DNA of 64,000 bases. Source: Bacteroidia bacterium. Its GTDB lineage: Bacteria > Bacteroidota > Bacteroidia > B-17B0 > Aurantibacillaceae. Below, piece after piece: positions 48,222 to 57,422 of the stretch. Every line of letters starts with the position of its first letter. The first letter of the stretch is position 1. The DNA lies in the NCBI GenBank assembly GCA_016787705.1, contig JAEUTP010000004.1:43709-107708 (forward strand). Direction: 5' to 3'. The position numbers and the translations under genes were made by a program. The notes beneath the pieces are model-generated. The model had not been told where the DNA came from, did not search any database, and worked only from the letters and a program-made list of their open reading frames with translations.

Positions 48222-48782
48222 TTACATTTTAGTTTTTTGAATAAATGTATTGTCCTGTAAATGAGCATATTTTATAGAATCTGTGTATTCGTAATAACTA
48301 TTCACAAAACCCTGTACTGTTTTTACATTTTCTTTTTGCGGACTAAAAATAGAAATGAATATGATAATTGTGCATACCGTTGTAAAGGTGTTATAAATAA
48401 ATGGTTTGGCTTTAACTAACCAAATTGGTACAGGAAATAAGTGTTTAATATTAAGTGCTATTTTTTGTAAAACAGATCGGTTAGTAATCTCTTCTTTTTC
48501 ATGGATTGAAGAATGACCAATAATATTACTAAGTATAAGCGCAGAGGTGTTGGTATATTCTGCAATTTTTAAGAGACGTTCCTTAAAATCAACAGCGTTT
48601 ATTTCAGGAGCTTTGCATAAACCTAATTTATAAAGGCCTTCTAAATTGCAATTCAATAAAACACAAATTTCTTCTTTCGTTTTATTTTCACGAATGATCA
48701 ATTGTTCCAGATAATAAGCTATAAAATTTTTATCTAAAATCAATTTACTATATGTATTTTCAAATAATTTAAGCTTATTCAT
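48222..48782 (-). CDS. Single-pass membrane protein, possible regulator partner of the sigma-like factor
   Basis: 186 residues. A cytoplasmic N-terminal region (about 1-125) has helix-turn-helix-like text (KTKEEICVLLNCNLEGLYKL). One transmembrane helix (about 133-150) and a short outer tail follow. Its start overlaps the end of the sigma-like gene by eight bases, so they are translationally coupled. The topology and coupling resemble an anti-sigma factor, but no known anti-sigma domain is recognised. Confidence 0.6.
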   Translation of the reverse strand: MNKLKLFENTYSKLILDKNFIAYYLEQLIIRENKTKEEICVLLNCNLEGLYKLGLCKAPEINAVDFKERLLKIAEYTNTSALILSNIIGHSSIHEKEEITNRSVLQKIALNIKHLFPVPIWLVKAKPFIYNTFTTVCTIIIFISIFSPQKENVKTVQGFVNSYYEYTDSIKYAHLQDNTFIQKTKM

Positions 48783-49392
48783 TTGTTCTTAACTTTCTGC
48801 GTATTATTTTATCTATCCTATCTTTTTGTTTTTTTATTTCCAGCTTTTGTTCCTCCGGAGGCCGGCCTTCTATTTCCAGTAATTTTGCATATTCCGAGCT
48901 TCTTCTTTCCCCGGCCAGCATTAACTGGGCAATTTCTATATCGGTATTGCTGGTAAAAAGAATCTTTAATTTTTTATATAAGATTTCAATATTTTCTTTA
49001 TTAATTAGGTTATTTATAGGGTCAAGTTCTTCATCTACTATACTATTCCCGTTTTTTTCTTCAAGTTCGACAGATCTTATAAGTTTTTTAGTTTGCCTTT
49101 TATATTTTTCCCATGCGTTCTTCAGATCGCCTTCAGCATCCATTATTAAAAAGCGTTCTAAAGTTTGTTTTTCAGGATCGTATCTGGCAGGATATCTAAA
49201 ATAGTTTAGAAAAGTATCGGTAACAACATCTATTATCAATGTTTCATATTCATTAAAAACAGCTTTATTAAAAGTTAAAACCTTTTCATAAATCAATTCA
49301 TAATATTCGTCGCAAAACCTGGCAAAAGCAATATCATCACCGGAAAGTACCGATCTGTGTATGTCTCTTTCTTTATCGGTTGCTTTGGCCAT
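48775..49392 (-). CDS. Sigma-70-like regulatory protein (tentative)
   Basis: 205 residues. DIAFARFCDEYYELIYEKVLTF...YETLIIDVVTDTFLNYFRYPARYDP resembles ECF sigma region 2 (helical, with the VTDTFLNY core). The C-terminal IAQLMLAGERRSSEYAKLLEI...KDRIDKIIRRKLR could be a diverged region 4. The match is by pattern only, and the region-4 HTH is atypical. It is divergent from an orphan response regulator, with a perfect inverted repeat in the shared spacer. Confidence 0.6.
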   Translation of the reverse strand: MAKATDKERDIHRSVLSGDDIAFARFCDEYYELIYEKVLTFNKAVFNEYETLIIDVVTDTFLNYFRYPARYDPEKQTLERFLIMDAEGDLKNAWEKYKRQTKKLIRSVELEEKNGNSIVDEELDPINNLINKENIEILYKKLKILFTSNTDIEIAQLMLAGERRSSEYAKLLEIEGRPPEEQKLEIKKQKDRIDKIIRRKLRTNE

Positions 49393-49509
49393 TTATAAAA
49401 TTACATCCTCAATTATTTAACAAAAACCATGTTACTGCATGAAGTGCAAAACAAATATAATTTCTTATTGTTTTATATAAGGCGCATTAACTAAAATTGG
49501 GGAACTTTT

Positions 49510-49526
49510 TTTCCAATTATTGGAAA
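49510..49526. promoter_or_regulatory. Perfect inverted repeat, candidate operator
   Basis: TTTCCAAT-T-ATTGGAAA lies in the 214-base divergent spacer between the sigma-like gene and the response-regulator gene. Its symmetry and position suit a dimeric regulator. Confidence 0.5.
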
Positions 49527-49606
49527 TTATATTTTTGATATTTTTATGTCACACAAAAATTAAAAATTATTATATTTAAAAACAGTAAATATCTTTTTAA
49601 TTAATT

Positions 49607-50026
49607 TTGCTAAACGAAGAGCATATTTTCCTGGTAGCTGATGATGATCCTGATGAGCATTACCTGATCCATAATGCAATTCTGGAAATAAATAATTCGG
49701 CACAGATCCATTCTGTTTTTACAGGTTTTCAGTTATTTGAATTTTTATTTAATAAGGGTATGTATGAGAATATTCAAAATCCTTTACCACATGTTATTAT
49801 TGCAGATATCAATATGCCGGTTTTAAATGGATTTGATGTAATTAAAACGGTAAAAGAAACCGAACAACTAAATGATATTATTATTTATATACTCACAACA
49901 AGCTCAAGAGAGGAAGACAAAGTTAAAGCCTTAGCTCTTGGTGCTGATGGTTATTATACAAAGCCAAATAATTTTGAAAAGCTAAAAGAGATCATGAAAG
50001 AGATAGCATCTAAGTTGAAAAAATAG
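49607..50026 (+). CDS. Single-domain response regulator
   Basis: 139 residues, receiver domain only. LVADDDPDEHYL supplies the acidic pocket, IIADINMPVLNGFDVI carries the phospho-accepting Asp (about 64), and ILTTSSREEDK and YYTKP give the conserved Thr and Lys. No output domain is present, so it acts through protein contacts, like CheY/Spo0F. The start is TTG. It lies within a TAATTTTG element (49602-49609), so transcription would begin inside or just after it, and the real start may be slightly downstream. Confidence 0.85.
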   Translation: MLNEEHIFLVADDDPDEHYLIHNAILEINNSAQIHSVFTGFQLFEFLFNKGMYENIQNPLPHVIIADINMPVLNGFDVIKTVKETEQLNDIIIYILTTSSREEDKVKALALGADGYYTKPNNFEKLKEIMKEIASKLKK

Positions 50027-50032
50027 ATGATC

Positions 50033-50827
50033 TTATAAATAAAACTTAAAGTGCACTTTTTCTTTTATCTCTTCTCTAAAAAATATTAAACCAAAATTAA
50101 AAGTATCAATACTTAAAGTAACTGTGGGATGTTTTTGTATTTCCTCCCAAGCCTTTGTCATTTCAGGACTCCAGTAAATATCATCAAAAATAAATACTGA
50201 ATTATTGTGTTTCTTTTTTATAGCAAGCTTAAAATAATTCAGCGTGGCTTCATAGGTATGGTTACCATCTACATATAAAAGATCAAGCGTGTTTAGTTTA
50301 TCTAATATTTCTGGTAAGGCGGTATTAAAATTTGAGTTTATAAATTCAATATTATTAGCTTCTTTTTCTTTTGCCAGTTTTATTGCAAAATCACTTAAGC
50401 TTTTACTTCCTTCTATACTTATTATTTTTCCTGTTTTATTGGCATTTGATAAATAAAGTGTATTTAAACCAATCGATGTTCCTAATTCAATAATGATATT
50501 GCAATTTAAAAAGTTAATGAGCTTGTAAAATATTTCTGATTGTTTAACGGTACTTATACCTTTTCGTGCTATATCATTTACCTTTCTTTTATTTGAGGTA
50601 AATGTTTTTGAGCCCGCTCCAAGATCTTCAATTAAAAGCTCAGTGGAGTTAATTAAAAGTTCAGCTCTTACTTTTTTTAAATCATCAAAGGCGTAAAAAT
50701 GATTGTTATTATAAAAAACTTCTTCGCATAGCTTGTAGGCAAAGGGCGAATGAACACCATGCCCGTTGCGTTTTGCAGCGAAATAATGCCGGATGAAATT
50801 TTTTATCTGGTAAAAGTTAATCATCAT
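50033..50827 (-). CDS. Class I SAM-dependent methyltransferase
   Basis: About 264 residues from ATG 50827 (MMINFYQIKNF). A GTG three codons upstream is possible. NIIIELGTSIGLNTLYL is the SAM-binding motif I. KIISIEGSKSLSDFAIKLA gives the acidic ribose ligand. LDLLYVDGNHTYEATLNYF and FIFDDIYWSPEMTKAW resemble O-methyltransferases of the catechol/caffeoyl type. The substrate is unknown. It overlaps the end of the HTTM gene, indicating coupling. Confidence 0.85.
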   Translation of the reverse strand: MMINFYQIKNFIRHYFAAKRNGHGVHSPFAYKLCEEVFYNNNHFYAFDDLKKVRAELLINSTELLIEDLGAGSKTFTSNKRKVNDIARKGISTVKQSEIFYKLINFLNCNIIIELGTSIGLNTLYLSNANKTGKIISIEGSKSLSDFAIKLAKEKEANNIEFINSNFNTALPEILDKLNTLDLLYVDGNHTYEATLNYFKLAIKKKHNNSVFIFDDIYWSPEMTKAWEEIQKHPTVTLSIDTFNFGLIFFREEIKEKVHFKFYL

Positions 50828-52277
50828 TACAAACACAGAATAAATTTTTTTTTATTTCAGTGGTTTTATAATCGGCTAAGTTTATTTTTTCCATATAATA
50901 CAGGTTGAGCATATTCATTGGTTTATCAGGATGTTCTTTATTCCATTTTTTAATAATATACCTGCAATATTGCGGACGCAAAAATGTATAATTATCATTT
51001 TGCATATTTTCTGCCAGCTTTCGCCATCTGTCGCTTTTATACATACGTACAATATGTTCAGGCTTTTTATAATCAACATACTCCTTATCCCTGTATATAT
51101 CGTACTGCCGACCAATGGAATCCATACCATGGTAAACAAACCAACCGTCTTTTTTTAAAATGCTTGGTGAAAACATACCCCAATATTGATCGAGTCTCAG
51201 GGCATTTACCGGATACCAAACTTCTTTTCGCAATTCATATCCAAACCAATTTACAGCACTTAAGTTGATGATAATACTTGTTACAATAACAGTAACGCAA
51301 ATACTGTTTATAAAATAGTTTAAGGCTGATGTTTTTTTGATACTTAAAATAATCGTTTCTTTTTTCAATTTAAATTTAGTTTCTACTTTATCGATAACCT
51401 TTTTCGGTAACAATCCAAGCCCCGACACCATATTTATAATAAAGAATAGGCCAACATAAAGCGTTAAGCCAATGCCTGAATGCAGTATTATTAGCAACAC
51501 AAAAGCAATCCACCTTAAATTTCCTTTTTTTGAAGGCCATAAAATTAATATTGGAATAGCAAGTTCGGTATAAAAAACAAACCAGGTAATTAATTTCATT
51601 AATACCGGAAATTGATAAAGAAGATCGCCTAAAGGTAAACGTATTTGTTCTAAACTCAGTGCGTAATAAATGGCGGTGCCTTCTGATCTCCATTCGCTAC
51701 TGGTTTTTAAACTTACAGTAAAAAAATAGACCGAACTTATTAATAGCAAATAACCAATATTGGCAATTATATTTTGTTTTGATGGGATAGATGTTTTACC
51801 GGCATCCATTGAATAATGCACATGCCATGGTAAAAACAAGCCCCAGAATAAGACCAATCTTAAGAGATCATCACCAGATTGTTGTACAAACAGATTGCGG
51901 TTGTGAAGCGAAATGGTTAGTAACCAAACAATAAGTGTTGACAATTTTGTTTTATAACCAAACAATAAAAAAAGCGCAAAAATAAAATGTAAAATAAAAA
52001 GAGAAAGAACCCAGCTATAAGAGCCGCTTAGTTCATGCAAACTCCAGTTTCCTGTTTTCCAGCCAAAATTATGAATGAGAGTAGTTGGCCACAAACCTTC
52101 ATCTGTATAATGTGCTGTAAGATCACTGCCCCTGATCAAAAGATCGGTAAGTACAATCAATGCTATACCAATACGCATAAATGCAAGCGCTCTCAAATCA
52201 AGCGTATATCTTTTAGATATATGGTAGAGTATTTTCTTTAATGAATAGATAGTGTAAAAATAGAAAAAGCAGGTCAA
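50817..52277 (-). CDS. HTTM-domain membrane protein (vitamin K-dependent carboxylase-like)
   Basis: Up to 486 residues. LALAFMRIGIALIVLTDLLIRG begins the HTTM domain, with about eight helices and LFVQQSGDDLLRLVLFWGLFLPW and WFVFYTELAIPILILWPS. The C-terminal soluble part (from about 345) has WGMFSPSILKKDGWFVYHG. HTTM proteins resemble gamma-carboxylase membrane domains, and their bacterial function is mostly unknown. The TTG at 52277 lies inside the upstream gene's terminator, so the true start is probably a few codons on, possibly a later TTG. No ATG exists before the domain. Confidence 0.8.
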   Translation of the reverse strand: MTCFFYFYTIYSLKKILYHISKRYTLDLRALAFMRIGIALIVLTDLLIRGSDLTAHYTDEGLWPTTLIHNFGWKTGNWSLHELSGSYSWVLSLFILHFIFALFLLFGYKTKLSTLIVWLLTISLHNRNLFVQQSGDDLLRLVLFWGLFLPWHVHYSMDAGKTSIPSKQNIIANIGYLLLISSVYFFTVSLKTSSEWRSEGTAIYYALSLEQIRLPLGDLLYQFPVLMKLITWFVFYTELAIPILILWPSKKGNLRWIAFVLLIILHSGIGLTLYVGLFFIINMVSGLGLLPKKVIDKVETKFKLKKETIILSIKKTSALNYFINSICVTVIVTSIIINLSAVNWFGYELRKEVWYPVNALRLDQYWGMFSPSILKKDGWFVYHGMDSIGRQYDIYRDKEYVDYKKPEHIVRMYKSDRWRKLAENMQNDNYTFLRPQYCRYIIKKWNKEHPDKPMNMLNLYYMEKINLADYKTTEIKKNLFCVCNDD

Positions 52278-52288
52278 AGCCTGCTTTT
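52265..52288 (-). terminator. Terminator of the 183-residue lipoprotein gene
   Basis: Arms AAAAGCAGG/CCTGCTTTT with a 6-base loop and a T tail on the minus strand, 22 bases after the stop at 52311. Confidence 0.85.
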
Positions 52289-52310
52289 AAATAAAAATAA
52301 ATTGAAATTA

Positions 52311-52859
52311 TTAGTTGCAACCTAAGTTACCGCTAACACCAACTGTAGGAAAGTTAAAGTTTTGTTGAGTACATAAAATACCTGAGAACGAGGCGTTGAT
52401 AGCCGTTGTAGTAGTATTTACAACTACCTGCCCTGTTTTAGCATACCAAACAATACCAGACGGTTGATTTGGCGCATTAACAACAGTCATAGCGCAAGAC
52501 ATTGGCCCAGGATTTGCTGCTATTGCATAAGTACCTGAAGTTGGAGGAAATAAAAAGCTTAAAGTCACATCAATACCACCATTATTACCTTTTAGAGTAA
52601 TACTGTTGGTTGAGCTGCACGTTGGATTGCTCCATCCTGCGCCGCCAACTAATAAGCTTGAATTTTGTGTAGCCGGATTTGTTAAAGTAGCAGTACCTGT
52701 AACGGTTTGATTACCCACGTTTGGATTACCACCGGTTCCGGTAGCATCTTCTTTATATGTTGGTGAAATTCTATTATCGTCTTTTTTCTTTGCACATGAA
52801 AAAATTAAACTTGCAGTAATAACCGCAACACCCGAGATAATTAAAAACTGTTTTTTCAT
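52311..52859 (-). CDS. Hypothetical lipoprotein
   Basis: 182 residues from ATG 52859 (MKKQFLIISGVAVITASLIFSC, lipobox Cys about 22). A TTG seven codons upstream belongs to the promoter TATTTTTG and is rejected. A polar linker (KKKDDNRISPTYKEDATGTGG) precedes a beta-rich domain with SNPTCSSTNSITLKGNNGGIDVTLSF, GPMSCAMTVV and the terminal GVSGNLGCN. Its six or so Cys are probably paired. No family is recognised. Confidence 0.7.
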   Translation of the reverse strand: MKKQFLIISGVAVITASLIFSCAKKKDDNRISPTYKEDATGTGGNPNVGNQTVTGTATLTNPATQNSSLLVGGAGWSNPTCSSTNSITLKGNNGGIDVTLSFLFPPTSGTYAIAANPGPMSCAMTVVNAPNQPSGIVWYAKTGQVVVNTTTTAINASFSGILCTQQNFNFPTVGVSGNLGCN

Positions 52860-52946
52860 TTTGAGAGGTATTATATCCAAAAATAGTAAAAATGCCCGGA
52901 TTTGGCAAATTTTTTAGGTTTAAAATGAGTGAATGGCTGGTTTGGG

Positions 52947-54116
52947 CTAATAAAATGTTTTTTTCATAATAAAATTCTGCTTCAAAAGCGGACTAACCCT
53001 GTACCTGTCTTCTTCATAAAAATCTTTCAGGCCTGTTAATTCTTTAACAATTAAAGGTATTCCCAATTCATCGGCCCATTTTAGCAACCCTTTTGGATAA
53101 TTAACACCTTTAGTCATAGCCATATCAATATCATCCCGTGAGGCTACTTTTAAATATAAGGTATCGGCCGCTTCGTTAATCAGCATAAATAAGATCCTTC
53201 TTACAATGGTCTTACCTAATTCAATATCTTTTACCGGTTCGTTTATTTTTGCATCTGCTGCATAATTATAAAAGCCCCTACCACTTTTTTTGCCTAAAAA
53301 GCCTGCTTCTAATAAGCGTTTTTGCGATAATGCAGGTTTAAATTTCGGATCAAAATAAAACTGTGTCCATACTGTTTCAGTTACAATATAATTTACGTCA
53401 TGGCCAATAAGATCCATCAATTCAAATGGTCCCATTTTAAAGCCGCCAATTTCTTTCATCGCCCAATCAATAGTTGGCATATCAGCAATACCTTCTTCGT
53501 AAATACGCAATGCTTCGCTGTAAAAAGGGCGGGCCACTCGGTTTACAATAAAACCCGGCGTATCTTTTGCAATTACAGTTGTTTTGCCCCAGGTATCTAT
53601 TAAGTTTTTGCAGGCTGTAATAATAGCATCAGTTGTAGCAATTCCAGGGATAATTTCAACCAAGGGCATTAACGTTGCGGGATTAAAAAAATGAATGCCT
53701 ATAACGCGTTCGGGTTTGGTGCAGGATGAAGCGATTGATGTGATAGATAAGGAAGAAGTGTTAGACGCTAATACACAATCTTCTTTTACTAATTTTTCTA
53801 ATTCAGAAAAAACGGATTTTTTTATTTCCAGTTTTTCTACAATAGCTTCAATAACCAAATTGCAATTTGCTAATTCATTTAATGAAGAAACAAAATTTAT
53901 ATTTGATAAAATTTCTTTTTGAATATCAATAGTGATTTTTTGTTTTTCAACTAATTTTGTTAGAGAGGCTTTTAAATTGTTTTCTGCTTTAGCGAGTGAA
54001 TCTTTATTGTTGTCATAAACAATAACTTTGTGAGATGCTGTAGCTGCTACCTGAGCAATGCCGCTGCCCATGGCGCCGCTACCAATAATACCTATTGTAG
54101 ATTTTTTTGTGAACAT
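52947..54116 (-). CDS. 3-hydroxyacyl-CoA dehydrogenase (PaaH/FadB type)
   Basis: 389 residues. The NAD-binding GSGAMGSGIAQVAA is near 11-24. The family segments LVIEAIVEKLEIKKSVF, LASNTSSLSITSIA and GIHFFNPATLMPLVEII (with the catalytic His) follow. The C-terminal domain has IDWAMKEIGGFKMGPFELMDLIGHDVN. A second, shorter C-terminal unit (about 290-389) makes it longer than the 280-residue single-domain enzymes. It oxidises 3-hydroxyacyl-CoA to 3-oxoacyl-CoA in beta-oxidation or phenylacetate breakdown. It sits just after the first LVIVD-type gene on the same strand. Confidence 0.9.
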   Translation of the reverse strand: MFTKKSTIGIIGSGAMGSGIAQVAATASHKVIVYDNNKDSLAKAENNLKASLTKLVEKQKITIDIQKEILSNINFVSSLNELANCNLVIEAIVEKLEIKKSVFSELEKLVKEDCVLASNTSSLSITSIASSCTKPERVIGIHFFNPATLMPLVEIIPGIATTDAIITACKNLIDTWGKTTVIAKDTPGFIVNRVARPFYSEALRIYEEGIADMPTIDWAMKEIGGFKMGPFELMDLIGHDVNYIVTETVWTQFYFDPKFKPALSQKRLLEAGFLGKKSGRGFYNYAADAKINEPVKDIELGKTIVRRILFMLINEAADTLYLKVASRDDIDMAMTKGVNYPKGLLKWADELGIPLIVKELTGLKDFYEEDRYRVSPLLKQNFIMKKTFY

Positions 54117-54119
54117 AAA

Positions 54120-55544
54120 TTAATTAGAAACGGTAAACTTTTTAGATGATAACAAATTGCCATTAGCGCTTAATAGCTTTAAAATATACAAGCCATCAGT
54201 TAGGTTGTTCAATTTGATGTTACGTTGGTAAATAGTAGCCGACTGTAAATCGTTAACAGATCTTGATTGAACTAATTTGCCCTGTGCATCATAAATTTCA
54301 ATTTTAGTTTCTTTATTAATTAATTCAGCGGGTAAATTAAATGCTATTTCATTTTTGGCAGGGTTAGGATAAATTTCAAGATCAAAATATACTGAGGAAT
54401 TTATTTTTAAATCTGTAGGTAAATTTTGAAATAAATGACTCTTGATCATAAACACACCGTTTTGCATATCTAATGCAAAAATATTTTTGCTTGGAAAATA
54501 TGGATAGCAACCCCACTGGCCACTATACGCACTTCCCGACCATGTGTTGTTATTGCCGCCCCCTTGGTTATAAGTATCAAAATATCCGGCAAGTAAAGGC
54601 GAAGAAGGATTTGAAATATCGTACAACTGCGTTCCGTCCTTATAGCTGCTTACAAAACAATATTGATTACTCACAACAAAAGGATTGTGCGGCGTGGTTT
54701 GTGGAAACTGGTTGGTGATTGCTAAAACCTGTATGTTAGACAAATTATTTACATTAAGAACTTTAATTGGCAGACTTGCCGGTACTTCATCCAGCATTAT
54801 CATGGTTTGTCCGTCTGGAGTTAAAGAAGTGGAATGATTATAACCAGAGCCAGAATAAGTGGTTAAAGATCCTAGTTGAGTAAATGTGTTATTAGCATTA
54901 AATTTAAAAACGTATAAGCCTTGGTAGCCACAAGAAGCAAAAACAGTATCATGTCTCACAAATTCGTCGTGAACATAAGTTATAAAATTGTAATCCTGTT
55001 TTAGTTCTCTTAACAAAACCGGCGAAGCGGGATTTGCAAGGCTATAAACATTCATACTACTTTGGCTAGTATTGCTATACGTTACGCCTGAAACATATAA
55101 TTTATCTCCATCTACCCAGCAGGCGTGACCTCTTTTAAAAAGATTCATATTTGAGCTTACCAATGTTACAGTTGCTGGCAATGTGCTCATATCAATTACC
55201 TGAAAACCTGTAGATCCGCCATCGTCACATACTACATAACAATAATTTTGATAGGTTTTGGTTTCTCGCCAAGTGCCATTTGACGAGGTTCCGGCAACAT
55301 AGGCACTAACCGTTGGCGTTAGCGGGTTGGTAACATCTATAAAATAAGTACCGTTTTTTGAACAGGCAATGGCATATTCTTTATTTGTTACAGGTTGTGT
55401 CCAACCCCAGCACCCCGAATACTTTGCACCAGAACCGGTTTCGGGGCTAATATTACTTAACAATGTGAAATTTGAGGCTGCAAATTGTGCTTTTATTGAG
55501 TAGATGCTTAATAGCAGTATAAGCGATAAAATATTTTTTCTCAT
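54120..55544 (-). CDS. Choice-of-anchor B (LVIVD-type) T9SS-secreted protein, paralogue 1
   Basis: 474 residues: signal peptide (to IKAQF), then a beta-propeller-like body of repeats of the type GTYFIDVTNPLTPTVSAYV and GFQVIDMSTLPATVTLV, with GYNHSTSLTPDGQTMIMLDE and GQWGCYPYFPSKNIFALDMQNGVFMIK. The C-terminal type A sorting domain is about 395-474 (DLEIYPNPAKNEIAFNLP...LTDGLYILKLLSANG). It would be exported by T9SS and cut by PorU. It is the last of four tandem paralogues. Ligand and function are unknown. Confidence 0.88.
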   Translation of the reverse strand: MRKNILSLILLLSIYSIKAQFAASNFTLLSNISPETGSGAKYSGCWGWTQPVTNKEYAIACSKNGTYFIDVTNPLTPTVSAYVAGTSSNGTWRETKTYQNYCYVVCDDGGSTGFQVIDMSTLPATVTLVSSNMNLFKRGHACWVDGDKLYVSGVTYSNTSQSSMNVYSLANPASPVLLRELKQDYNFITYVHDEFVRHDTVFASCGYQGLYVFKFNANNTFTQLGSLTTYSGSGYNHSTSLTPDGQTMIMLDEVPASLPIKVLNVNNLSNIQVLAITNQFPQTTPHNPFVVSNQYCFVSSYKDGTQLYDISNPSSPLLAGYFDTYNQGGGNNNTWSGSAYSGQWGCYPYFPSKNIFALDMQNGVFMIKSHLFQNLPTDLKINSSVYFDLEIYPNPAKNEIAFNLPAELINKETKIEIYDAQGKLVQSRSVNDLQSATIYQRNIKLNNLTDGLYILKLLSANGNLLSSKKFTVSN

Positions 55545-55556
55545 TTTTTTGTTTTA

Positions 55557-57413
55557 CTAATCAACAATTAATTTTTTTCTTAGTTTATCTTTTCCAATTT
55601 CTATTTCAACAATGTAAAGCCCTCTTGTAAATTCGTCAAGATTTACTTTTGCTTTATCACGATTGTTTTTATTGCTCGCAACCAAACGCCCTAAATTATC
55701 ATAGATACAATAATTAAAAACTGTTCCGGCATATTCAATAGTAACATTGTTTTTTGCAGGATTTGGATAGATGAATAAAGATTGATTTGTAACGGTAGTA
55801 TTTTGTATTCCGGTTGCAAAACCAATACATGTGCTAGTAAATGTTGAACAAGCGTTGGCATCTTTTACAGTAACGGTATAACAGCCAACAGCCAAATTAT
55901 TTGCCGTAGAAGCATTGCCTCCTGTAGGAGACCATGTGTAAGAATAAGGGGTCGATCCGCCGGATGCATTTACAGAGGCAATACCATCAACACATGCGCC
56001 ACATGAAGCATTTGTTAAACTTGCAACAGCAGTAATGCCGGTAACATTAATTGTTTTTGTTGACATTACAGTAGTACTTGTGTTGTTGCCGGCCAATAAC
56101 GTAATTGTATGAATACCCGGCGCGTTAAACGAAACACTTGGGTTGAAAGCATTGGAAGTGGCAGGTGTTCCTCCTGAAAAATTCCAGGTATAGGTTGTTG
56201 ATGAAGTACTTGTATTTACCATGTTAACACTTACACCGGTACAGGTAACAGATGGTGTATTAAACATGGGTACAGGATCTTGAAATAAATGAGTCTTCAA
56301 CATAAATACACCATTCATCTGATCAAGTGCAAAAATATTTTTACTTGGAAAGTAGGGATATGATCCCCACTGGCCATCGTAATCATCACCCGTCCAATTA
56401 TTATTGTTACCACCCCCCTGGTAATAGGTATCAAAATAACCAACTAACGTTGGTGTTGACGGTGAGGAAATATTGTAAAGTTGTAAACCATCCTGATAAC
56501 TACTCATAAAACATAAGGCATTACTTACCATAAATGGATTGTGTGGCGTAGTTTGTACAAATTGGTTTGTAATGGCAAGCACCTGTATATTGGCGGGATT
56601 ACTAACATTGGCAACTTTAATAGGTTTACCCGCAGGCACTTCATCTGTAAACACGAGTGTTTGGTGGTTAGGTGTTAAAGCGCTGCTGTGATTATACCCT
56701 GAACCAGAGTAGGTTGTTAATGATCCTAACTGCGTAAATGTATTATTTGAATTATATTTTAAAACGTACATACCCTGGTTACCGCACGATGCATAAATTG
56801 TATCATTCACTGGCATCATATCATGCACATAACTAATAAAAGAAATATCTTGTTTGAGCTCGCGCAATAGCACAGGGCTTGCGGGGTTTGCAAGACTATA
56901 AACGTTCATACTACTGGTTGTATTATTGCTGTATGTAACACCGGCAACATATAATTTATTTCCATCTACATACAGGGTATGGCCTCTTTTAAATAAAGTT
57001 TGATTATCAAATACTTTGTGAACACTATCGGGTAAATACTGCATGTCAAATATCTGGAAAGAAGCTGGGCCGCCATCATCTGTTATCACGTAACAAAAAT
57101 TTTGATACGTTTTGATCTCACGCCACACCGTATTTAATTTTTTTCCAGCACGATAAGCAGATACGGTTGGGGTTGACGGATTTGTAACATCTATCCAAAA
57201 TGTTCCTGATGCCGAACCCGCAATAGCATATTCTTTATTTTTAGATGCCTGATACCAGCCCCAACAGCCCGAATATTTGGCACCATAAGAATTAGTATAG
57301 GTTTCGGGACTTACTACACTTATCATGGTGAAATTTGAAGCCGAGTAGGTTTGGGCTTTTGAAATAAATGCGTAGATAACTAAGGCAGTAATAAAAAAGT
57401 GTTTCATTCTCAT
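55557..57413 (-). CDS. Choice-of-anchor B T9SS protein, paralogue 2, with PKD and SprB-type domains
   Basis: 618 residues. The body (about 20-375) parallels paralogue 1 (YSGCWGWYQASKNKEYAIAGS, SSYVHDMM-type SFISYVHDMMPVND). It has an added PKD domain (about 385-450, YTWNFSGGTPATSNAFNPSV) and a SprB-type repeat (about 455-525, NASCGACVDGIASVNASGG and TYTVTVKDANACS-like). A type A sorting domain ends it (LFIYPNPAKNNVTIEYAG). Added adhesin-like domains suggest longer reach from the surface. Twelve bases separate it from paralogue 1. Confidence 0.87.
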   Translation of the reverse strand: MRMKHFFITALVIYAFISKAQTYSASNFTMISVVSPETYTNSYGAKYSGCWGWYQASKNKEYAIAGSASGTFWIDVTNPSTPTVSAYRAGKKLNTVWREIKTYQNFCYVITDDGGPASFQIFDMQYLPDSVHKVFDNQTLFKRGHTLYVDGNKLYVAGVTYSNNTTSSMNVYSLANPASPVLLRELKQDISFISYVHDMMPVNDTIYASCGNQGMYVLKYNSNNTFTQLGSLTTYSGSGYNHSSALTPNHQTLVFTDEVPAGKPIKVANVSNPANIQVLAITNQFVQTTPHNPFMVSNALCFMSSYQDGLQLYNISSPSTPTLVGYFDTYYQGGGNNNNWTGDDYDGQWGSYPYFPSKNIFALDQMNGVFMLKTHLFQDPVPMFNTPSVTCTGVSVNMVNTSTSSTTYTWNFSGGTPATSNAFNPSVSFNAPGIHTITLLAGNNTSTTVMSTKTINVTGITAVASLTNASCGACVDGIASVNASGGSTPYSYTWSPTGGNASTANNLAVGCYTVTVKDANACSTFTSTCIGFATGIQNTTVTNQSLFIYPNPAKNNVTIEYAGTVFNYCIYDNLGRLVASNKNNRDKAKVNLDEFTRGLYIVEIEIGKDKLRKKLIVD

Positions 57414-57422
57414 AATTAAATT

